This document shows positions 56,601 through 64,000 of a stretch of 64,000 bases of DNA, piece after piece. This stretch comes from Thamnaconus septentrionalis. Its lineage: Eukaryota; Chordata; Actinopteri; Tetraodontiformes; Monacanthidae. The number at the start of each line of letters is the position of its first letter. The first letter of the stretch is position 1. Location of the stretch: contig CM020510.1 in assembly GCA_009823395.1 (NCBI GenBank), positions 16,658,273 through 16,722,272 of the forward strand, written 5' to 3'. Position numbers and translations under genes: made by a program. A model generated the notes under the pieces. It saw only the letters and a list, made by a program, of their open reading frames with translations, made no database searches and had not been told where the DNA came from.

Positions 56601-59189
56601 TACCGTTTTCATTCCCTTTTCCTCACCGCCAGCTGTGTCTCGTATAATTGTGATCACACTGGAGCCAGATTTCTAAACTCGGCACTAATTTACCAAAAGC
56701 AAATATATGGACTTATATATTACTAGTGGTAATAGGCACAGAGAGATCTTTCTAGGCTGGATGCAACATATTTTACTGCGAAGAACAGTGGAAGACAGAA
56801 GATAAGGGAACAAACAGGAGAGTGAGTGTTTGTTGTTGCTGGTTTTTTTTTAAGTGAAGAATCATTTTACAAATTTCTATCAACTGAAGATAAAAACAAC
56901 AATATAAAAGCACTAAAAATGTCAGACAATCTAAACAAAATACATGCAAAGAATGAAGAGACAACCAGCACACAGACAAGCATTGCTACGGCTATACAAA
57001 TACAATTGGTTTGGTTCTTCTCCTTTCTTTTTTTCCTTCAAAACAGAACGGAAAAAAAGGAAGGCGCAAATGTACATCTCGTCCTATGCAAATTTTAACT
57101 TAATCAATTAATACAAATTATACAATAAAACAACCCTTTTTTGATCAAGTAGAGTCCTTCACTTGCACCTCAACAGTAGTCAGACAGGCTGACATGTTAA
57201 CTGTTTTACTGCTCATAGTGATAAATATTTCATAGAAGTGCGATGTTGCGTTACGACAACTTCTGCATCTTCACCCCACATATACACAGCGTATCCCAAA
57301 AAACTGGACATAATTGTAGAAGCATTTATCTTGAAAACTACCAAGTCTAGCTCAATGAAATTGAACAGTTTAGGTGTTGAACATCGCAAGTTTATTATGG
57401 CACCGATTCCATAAGTCTTCAATATGTGCACCGCCTGTGACAAGGCACACTGTCAACTGGGTGTGCTGTGTCACAAGTGGGTGACTGTGTGCGAGCATAT
57501 TCCAAAACGCAAAATGACCACTCTTTGGGAGTGCACGGCATGACTCAACCTGACAACAGAGCAAAATAAAACATTCAACATAAAATCTTGATCTGTTTCT
57601 AGACATTCTGTGAAAATCTGAGGTTATTTCAACAAGAATTGCCAAAATTATTGGCCTGCGAAATGATGTCAGGTTTTTTTGGGACGCCATGTATATTGGG
57701 TGGAAGTGCAGGGAGTCGGTTTGTTGCGTCGCAAAACTACGACACCTAGTGGTGAAGTGTTACACACTGCGACGGTTTCAATTGAAAAACGTTTCGCACT
57801 GCTGCTCATATCGCAGCAGTGCTAACGACTATAAATCCATACTGTACAGACATTCTCTGATCCACAAAACCAACGCCTCCTTTTCTCGGCCTCCTCTTGA
57901 ATGTCCTCCATTCTGCATCCCCACCATCCCGTCCCGTCCTTCCCCCTGCTGCCGTTTCTCTGGCTCCTCCCATTGTTCTTCCCGTCAACCTGTCCCTCGC
58001 TCCTGCACGCCTCTCCCCGCTGCGGCGTCCTCCTCCCGCACGTAACATCCGTCCCTCTGACCCCTCGCCCGCCTCCCGCCATCCATCACGTCCCGTGTCA
58101 ACCCGCCTCTTCCTGCCTCCCTCCGCAGATAATTACTACAAGCCTGGCAAAGATCAGCTTGCATTTAAACAGCTGAATAAGCGAAAGCGCACAGCTGCTG
58201 ACACCCACTGTTCGGCAACAGTCCAGTTAAAAAAAAAGAAGGTACAGTCAGAAAAAAAAGGAAGCACTTTTTGTGTGAGAAGCATTATTGACGTTCCACT
58301 TTAACTATATCATGGGCCTCCACTCCTAATTTTAAACAGGCTTGGATTCCATGCTGTAACACTACACTAAGAGCAGTTTTATTTGTAATTAATACTTGAC
58401 TAGTTTTGCATTTAGGATTTACTTGTTTGCATGTACACACCAGCAAAACTGGTAATTATATCATAATTACTTCATCAAGTAACGATTCCATTACTTTTCT
58501 GAAATACTTTGCAAGCTAGAAATGTCTTATTATCCACAAAATGCCTGAAATTTAGAAAAACAAGTGAAAACAATGATGTCGCATGTTGATGATGCGGCCG
58601 TGCATGCAAAGTCATTGATATGCGACGACGCACCAAAACAAGCACGGCGGCGGCAAAAGAAAAAAACAGCAATTGCGTTTGATAGCTGCAAATACAAACA
58701 TTATTTTGAGTTCACCTCGTCTAAATCAAAGAATATTGTGGTTCGTTGTACGTTGTGTGCAGGAAGCAAGACGTTCTCAACTGTTACTTTATCTTTTTTT
58801 AACGAAAGTGATTAGTAATTAGTAATTGATTACTTATGAAACAGTAGTTAAAGAAGTAATTGGATTAGATTAGATTAGATTAGAAGTAGCCAGTAATCAG
58901 TAGTTGGATTACTTTTTTGGAGTAATCCCAACAACACTGCACACCAGTAAATGGCACATTGCCAACACAAACCTGCTTCATTGTAAGTGGCGGACAGCTT
59001 GTCCAGCATTTCTCTGTCCACATTGAGGATCTGCTGCTCCAGGATGGACGGATAGGACAGGTTGCCCCCTTCCCTCTTGTCATCTTTCTCTTTGTCCTTT
59101 TCTCGGTCTCGCCCCTTTTCCCGCTCGTAGGTCAGGAGCTGCTGGCGCAGAGCCTCGGGCAGGTGCGCCTTGGCGAAGTCAGCGGCAGC
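50650..59189 (-). CDS. ppm1l: PPM1L, PP2C-type Ser/Thr phosphatase (last 3 exons; partial)
   Basis: Mg/Mn-dependent phosphatase that in mammals sits in the ER membrane and acts on ceramide transport (CERT), ASK1 and TAK1 signalling. Exons present: 59189-58973, 53554-53393, 50990-50650. They join in frame (phase 1 at both junctions) and end at TAG 50652-50650. Exon 2 holds LPEALRQQL and ILEQQILNVDREMLDKL. Exon 3 holds LTVANVGDSRGVLCDKDG and LSHDHKPYQLKERKRIK. Exon 4 holds GGFISFNGSWRVQG, AMSRSLGD, ASDGLWD (metal ligand Asp) and DNITVMVVKF. The N-terminal membrane segment and the DGHGG metal motif belong to exon 1, which is not in the window. Exon 2 carries a highly charged insertion, EKGRDREKDKEKDDKREGG, longer than the human EKDKEN stretch. 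The C-terminus is short (KGKAGER). Confidence 0.94.
50991..53392 (-). other. ppm1l intron 3
   Basis: Mostly unique sequence. (TTTA)n-like at 51434-51466, (CTT)n at 51656-51680. The stretch 52060-52200 is rich in homeodomain-type motifs (GTAATTAAAC, ATAATTAGC, TTTAATTG) and looks like a conserved non-coding element. No exon was found. Confidence 0.45.
51656..51680. repeat. (CTT)n microsatellite
   Basis: Eight CTT units in ppm1l intron 3. Confidence 0.9.
57281..57695. mobile_element. Tc1/mariner-like MITE in ppm1l intron 2
   Basis: Left TATACACAGCGTATCCCAAA followed by AAACTGGACAT. Right end, in reverse complement, TATACATGGCGTCCCAAAAA followed by AACCTGACAT. The termini are therefore inverted repeats of about 30 bases with a few mismatches, and TA occurs at both outer ends, as for mariner-type insertions. 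The 415-base length and lack of a transposase frame mark it as non-autonomous. Confidence 0.65.
58445..58939 (+). mobile_element. Internally deleted hAT element in ppm1l intron 2
   Basis: The right end GGATTACTTTTTTGGAGTAA followed by TCCCAACAACACTG is a typical hAT terminus (CAGTGTTGTTGGGATTACT on the other strand). The left part shows the matching TAATTACTTC and TTCCATTACTTTT motifs, but its exact start is unclear. The interior keeps the first part of a transposase frame (58564-58815). A (GATTA)4 repeat sits at 58863-58883. Confidence 0.65.
58564..58815 (+). pseudogene. hAT transposase N-terminal fragment (BED-type zinc finger remnant)
   Basis: An 83-codon frame contains YFEFTSSKSKNIVVRCTLC followed by AGSKTFSTVTLSFFN. 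This fits the first half of the BED zinc finger of hAT transposases (aromatic-rich start, C-x2-C). The expected H..H part and the catalytic domain are missing, because the frame runs straight into the right terminal region. It cannot code for an active transposase. Confidence 0.55.
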
Positions 59190-60599
59190 CTGGTGACGCA
59201 GGGCAAATGGAAAAGCAGGATTAGACGGCCGCAGGTGAAAGCATGTTTGCTGGAAAGGCCCTCAGAGACGTCACAAAGGTATTAAAATCTGTTGCTCCGC
59301 AATAATGCAGAACCAGCGGGAGTCATTTATAGCAACAGAGCTGATTAAAAGAGAGTCAAACTATCAGCGTATTTGTATTTTCAAATAAAAACACTTCAGT
59401 CACTTCCTGTGACTAGAATTGGGTTTACATACTGAGTCATTTATTCTAATCATTCAATGCAGTTATTTCTGTTTTTATGGAGCAAACCAACACCCGAAAT
59501 TATTTTTGCCTCAAGAACTGGGATTGAGAGTCAGGTTTGAATCATGAGAGACCAACAGTGAAAACATTTTGAGGAGAAACCTGGGGGCATTATGACATTT
59601 CATATCATATTGTACTTACAACTAAATAGAATAAAGAAAAACAGTAAGTGCCTTTGAAAGACAGCCTGCACCTGGCTAATGAGGCATTGACCTGCTCACT
59701 CTTTCTGCCAGCACAAACAGCGACCTGCATGCGTCCAGGCCAGACCAGGTGACAGACAAACACAGATACAGTATATTATTCCGCTGACATGCCACTTGCA
59801 AGCTGCGTCAAATGTTCCTGCATCTCATATTTCATGCAGGACTTGCTGCATGATAACACACACACACACACACACACACACAGGGCGATTAATGTCGTAG
59901 TTAATTGAGAGACTCAGATCACCCCGTCGCCTCCTGCTCCCAGCGGGACACTTGTCTCCCCCTAAAATCTTTTTTTCCCTGTGCAAACATGCTGCTTTTT
60001 GCCACCAAATCACCATCCAGTCCATGTTTACCCTGTACTTGAGAAGTACTGATGAAAAAGAAGTCACACATTAGTGCCTCAACCTAACATCTCCTCACCG
60101 ATGTGAGTCCGTGTGTGCGTCAGCTTGGAATCAGCAGCCAGCTTTGGCACACTGGGTTGGGGAGTGTTGGCTAAACCCTGATTATGTGTCAGTCCAACCT
60201 GCTGCTTCGCCGGACCGACACTACTGAACACATGGTCTCTCCTGGCTTCTGAAGCCCACTTAAAAGGTGGTACAGGACTGCTGGCGGGGGGGTCAAGGAG
60301 ACTTTTGGAGTGAGAGATGAGGACAAAACGACAAGAATCGGGGTAACGAAGGAGAGGAGCAAAGAGAGGAAGAGATTAATGTTGCATAAGAGCGCTGTGG
60401 GGGAATGAGCAGGCGCTAAAGGATGGGATTTATTCTGTGTGAACATTTTTTTTTGGAGGGCTATAAGCGGCTGCAGCCAAAAAATACAAATCAAAACAAA
60501 ACTTTGTACAGTCCACTAGAGGTCAGAACACCACATTAAGCAACCGCATTAAACATTATTAGAAGGGATGGTTTTACTTTGTTCCAAAATTGATCATTT

Positions 60600-60690
60600 T
60601 GGCCAGGACTCCCTTGGAAAAGAGGTTGTTAATCTCAATGGGACTTTCCTGGTAAAATAAAGATAAAATAAATAAATACAAATTTGGATT
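60600..60690 (+). mobile_element. L2-type LINE 3' tail
   Basis: GTTGTTAATCTCAATGGGAC followed by TTTCCTGGTAAAATAAAGATAAAATAAATAAAT is the standard 3' end of fish L2-like LINEs, with tandem AATAAA-like tail units. Only the tail is recognisable. Confidence 0.65.
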
Positions 60691-62832
60691 TCAAAAAAAA
60701 CCCAAAAAACATCTATTGACATATTTCTCTCGGGTCATTTTGTGTTCACACTACACACAGTAGAGCAGGAAACAGCATGTGCGTCTTGTGTGTTTGTTCC
60801 TGGCATCGTCATGACATTGACACCGGCTACAGAGATGTGGGTCGACTTCATGGCGTTAGGTGGTAAAAAGAATCATTCAAATGTTGCCTGATTTCATTTC
60901 TCAGACGCTGGGCAGCGAGCAAATGGTGGTCTTTGTAAAAGCATGGCTGGAAGAATGAACGAGACAAAGTTCCACAAACGCTCTGTGCAATGGCGCCATG
61001 GAAGACAGGAAATACAAAAGGCTACAAGAACATAATGTCCATATGTATAAGTGAGTTCTGTTACCTGTTGCCAGGCAGCACAAATCACAGTTATTTGTTC
61101 CAGCTCATGGGTCAATTGTGTTGTCAAGACAAATGACCCACTCCAGGGTTCGAAAAGAATACAACCAAGACCACAGGGGTCTCAGCCAGGGTGTTTTGTT
61201 TAATCCAGGTGCAAACACTTGAGAACTCTCAAGGTATTTTTTTTTTTTTTAATGGGTTCATCAGCTTCAACAAAACATTTGGCACTTATTAAATTATTTC
61301 TCCACTGCTGTGTGGACAAAACTAAAAACCACAAGCAAGAAACTACAAAGTTCAAATATTTCTGTGTGTCACTTAACCATTAAACAAGAAGAAATAAACG
61401 TTTTTTTTTTGCAACCGTGAATTTTCTTTGGGTTGTGACCGCCAGTCCTTTGAAGCTCGCAGCGCAGTCATGTGAATGTGAAACATCAGATGGGGCTCAG
61501 CTGAACACAAGACTGCTTACATCAGGCATGCAAACACAACCGGAATGTGCTGTAAATACGGGGGAGTGGGGAGAGGAAGTGACACAAACAGCAGATGCTA
61601 ATACTCACTTATCACCCTCTGCACCATTTACAAACACTGCGTGCCACATTGCATAATTCCGAAGTGAACACATTGGTATTTTGAGAGCATCACAATGCGA
61701 AGATGGTTCACAAAGATCTCACATTGGAAGTGGGGGAATTGTGGAACGAGCTAGCTCACAGGAACATTTGGTAGCTAGCTTACAAACTTCTAGGTATGCC
61801 AGCACATTTTAATGAGGCGTTTTTACAGTCTATCTGTCTGAAGGAAAAAAAAAAAACAACTAACTGAAGATTTGTCACAAAATTTTGTTTGAGGGCAATA
61901 CCTTTGATAAAATAAGTTTACCAAACAATTAGAAGTATAGTAATTGCAATTTTCTCTCTGCTAACTCTGAACCAGGGCATAAGAAACTGTCTGGTCCTTT
62001 AAACACTTCAATTGATCATATTTCCAGAAGAAAAAAAATCGTCATCCAAGTTTTCTTTTCCTTAGAACCACCCTGAGGGAGTTTCATAACCAAAGGAGAA
62101 AAAAAACAAAACTCTTTTCTTAGGGCTTTCTGACAGATCAAGAAGGCAGATGGGGAGAGGAAGTGAAAGGGGAGCAAAGGAGGAGAGACTGAGGAGTGTA
62201 AGAACCATTCATTAGCATCACTCAAGCACATCATTAGAGTGAGAAGGGGAGAGAGGGAGTGTCACTTCAGAGCGGCAGCAGAGGCATCGCCATAAAATAC
62301 ATAGAGAGCATGTGAATAGAGAGCGGGGAATGCAGAGAAAGAGGGTTTCAAAATATTTCTTTATGCCGTTTTGATTTCCAATTTAGACACCTCAAGGAGT
62401 GAGCACAAAAAGTGACCTCAGGGGACGACTGAACCCTTTATTGTAGCACACAGTGGCGTTGCAGGGCTATACGGGAGCCAGGAAAATTAGCCAGGAAAAT
62501 TAATTACTGCCCGCTGCTCTTCAGAAACACATGGCCACTCCAAAAGCGAAGGATCGGTCCTCTCGTGATAATGCCACAGTGCTGCCTTCATTTCATACAC
62601 AGCACAGACAGAGCAGCGCTAATCACTAAAGGTCTCTATTTTGACTCGGCTGCACACTGCCTTGGGCCACTTATTGAATTAATTAGTTAATGTTAACTGG
62701 CCAATTCATTGATTGCATTATCTTAAACTGACAACAGTGTTATGAGTTTATGTGAAGTCTGAAATACATTTTTAATGTGCTTACTTTATAATTAGATGGA
62801 TTTGCAAATTTCCTGTCCAAATGTAGGATTAA

Positions 62833-63170
62833 GGGCGACACAGTGGCGCAGCGGTTAGCGCTGCCGCCTCACAGCAAGAAGGTCGTGGGTTCGAGTCCGG
62901 GCCTGGGACCTTTCTGTGTGGAGTTTGCATGTTCTCCCCGTGTCTGCGTGGGTTCTCTCCGGGTTCTCCGGCTTCCTCCCACACTCCAAAAACATGCATG
63001 TGAGGTCAATTGAATATTCTAAATTGTCCGTAGGTGTGCATGTGAGTGTGAATGGTTGTTTGTCTCTATGTGGCCCTGCGATGAACTGGCGACTTGTCCA
63101 GGGTGTCACCCTGCCTTCGCCCTTAGACAGCTGGGAGAGGCTCCAGCAGACCCCTGTGATGGATGGATGG
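62833..63170 (+). mobile_element. tRNA-like SINE with perfect target-site duplication
   Basis: The head has RNA polymerase III boxes: box A TGGCGCAGCGGTTAGCGC and box B GGTTCGAGTCC. The body (GTTTGCATGTTCTCCCCGTG and so on) belongs to a very common teleost interspersed repeat. It ends in a GGAT repeat. The flanks carry the identical 12-mer ATGTAGGATTAA at 62821-62832 and 63171-63182. Confidence 0.85.
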
Positions 63171-63432
63171 ATGTAGGATTAATGTATGAAGTGGGAAAGA
63201 AAAAAAAAAAAGAAAAGAAAAAAGAGTTAGAGCGGCTAAAAATGTATGAAAGGAAAAGTAAAAAAAAAACATTTTACAAACTATGAACACAGCAAGAAAT
63301 AAAGTTATGAATTAAAAGGACTTTAAAGTGCACAGTGCACATCACAGAGAAAGAGAGAGAGAGAACATCTAGCTGGCAAATCATTGGAAAATGATTTGGG
63401 CACTGACATATGAAGTTATACATTTTTAAAAA

Positions 63433-63462
63433 GTAATAATAATAATAATATATGTATATGTG

Positions 63463-63496
<34 letters not shown>

Positions 63497-63547
63497 TATA
63501 TACATATACATATATATACTGTAGATACACACACACACATATATATG
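63433..63547. repeat. Compound (TAA)(TA)(CA) microsatellite
   Basis: Mixed TAA, TATATG, TA and CA runs in ppm1l intron 1. They explain the Tyr/Ile-rich spurious frames on both strands. Confidence 0.9.
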
Positions 63548-64000
63548 CATTATTGGATAAAACATAGCATCTCTAAGTATCTCCATATTAGCCTTAAGAG
63601 AAGAAGCATTGGAAGATCAGACAGGTTGTCGTGCTCTCTGTCCAGTAGGAGTTGGCTTTAAACGTGTTTGTGCCGCCTTGAGAACCCTCCTCTTACCCAA
63701 ACACAGACTTTAACTCTGGCATCCAAAACTGCTCCGCTCTCGTCGTGCACGTCAAATCTCACGCAGAGCCACGGCAAACATCACGAGACTCAGATGACCG
63801 AGGAAAGTACAGACCAGGAAGTGGTGGATGTGGTGTTTGGCAAGGGCCAACTTCAAATCCGCAAGCAAGAGCGCGCACACACACACGCACATGCTCGAAA
63901 ACATCCCAAAATAAACCGCCCCTGAGCAGCATTCATCAAGACGGATTGACGGTAAGTGCGCTGCTGCGCGGACGGAAATGACTTCTGTAAAGTAAATGAG

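Larger units (their letters stand above)
53555..58972 (-). other. ppm1l intron 2
   Basis: A 5.4 kb intron. Besides the transposon fragments listed separately, it holds a segment at 54700-54910 with TAATTTGC, CCCAATTAGG, CAATTAAAATGG and GCTAATTATAGG in otherwise GC-balanced sequence, which could be a regulatory element. It also has a C/T-rich stretch at 57880-58130. No coding exon with proper splice sites was seen. Confidence 0.45.
59190..64000 (-). other. ppm1l intron 1 (incomplete)
   Basis: Exon 1, with the membrane anchor and DGHGG motif, is not found, so this whole stretch is intron. It holds a CA run (59857-59881), a LINE tail, a tRNA-like SINE and a complex AT/CA microsatellite. Bases 62440-62700 (GGAAAATTAATTACTGC, AATTAATTAGTTAATG) are motif-rich and could be regulatory. 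No other gene was recognised. Confidence 0.5.

Noticed and set aside
57806..58304. Pro/Ser-rich frames on both strands
   Set aside because: Produced by a C/T-rich intronic stretch; no conserved motif.
62846..62900. Possible tRNA gene
   Set aside because: Box A and box B belong to the tRNA-like SINE; no full cloverleaf and a target-site duplication flanks the longer element.

Overview
The window looks like a teleost (ray-finned fish) chromosome segment. The genes are vertebrate orthologues split into many small exons. The introns are short to medium and carry long CA/GT microsatellites and fish-type hAT MITEs, LINE tails and a tRNA-like SINE. Gene content and order match the vertebrate block SMC4 - TRIM59 - KPNA4 - ARL14 - PPM1L (human 3q25). 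The species cannot be fixed from sequence alone.

Layout. 1-3250: gene-free upstream region, AT-rich but unusually dense in CpG, ending in a pyrimidine tract and the smc4 start. 3251-21620 (+): smc4, 23 coding exons, encoding the condensin ATPase. Intron 4 carries the mir-15b/mir-16 pair, the same host gene as in mammals. Introns 8-22 hold several DNA-transposon MITEs, one nested in another. 22946-26461 (-) and 28556-30617 (-): two tandem trim59 copies (A and B), each with an upstream non-coding exon. The duplicated unit reaches beyond the promoter. Copy B has lost the C-terminal membrane segment and ends in a low-complexity tail. 34318-44238 (-): kpna4, 17 exons, complete (importin alpha-3 type, 520 aa). 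45817-47520 (-): arl14, two exons, complete. 50650-59189 (-): the last three exons of ppm1l; the first exon lies beyond base 64000, so 59190-64000 is its intron 1.

How the genes relate. smc4 (chromosome condensation) hosts two miRNAs that restrain the cell cycle. trim59, kpna4, arl14 and ppm1l are unrelated in pathway: a ubiquitin ligase, a nuclear import adaptor, a small GTPase and an ER-anchored PP2C phosphatase. Conserved synteny joins them, not a shared operon-like function. I found no CRISPR array, prokaryotic operon or viral gene. The most informative oddities are the divergent trim59 duplication, a GC-AG first intron in smc4, a missing splice donor after smc4 exon 10, the intronic miRNA pair, and several datable transposon insertions.

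All coordinates come from reading the sequence by eye. Exon joins were checked by reading frame and by remembered similarity to the human proteins, not by alignment software.
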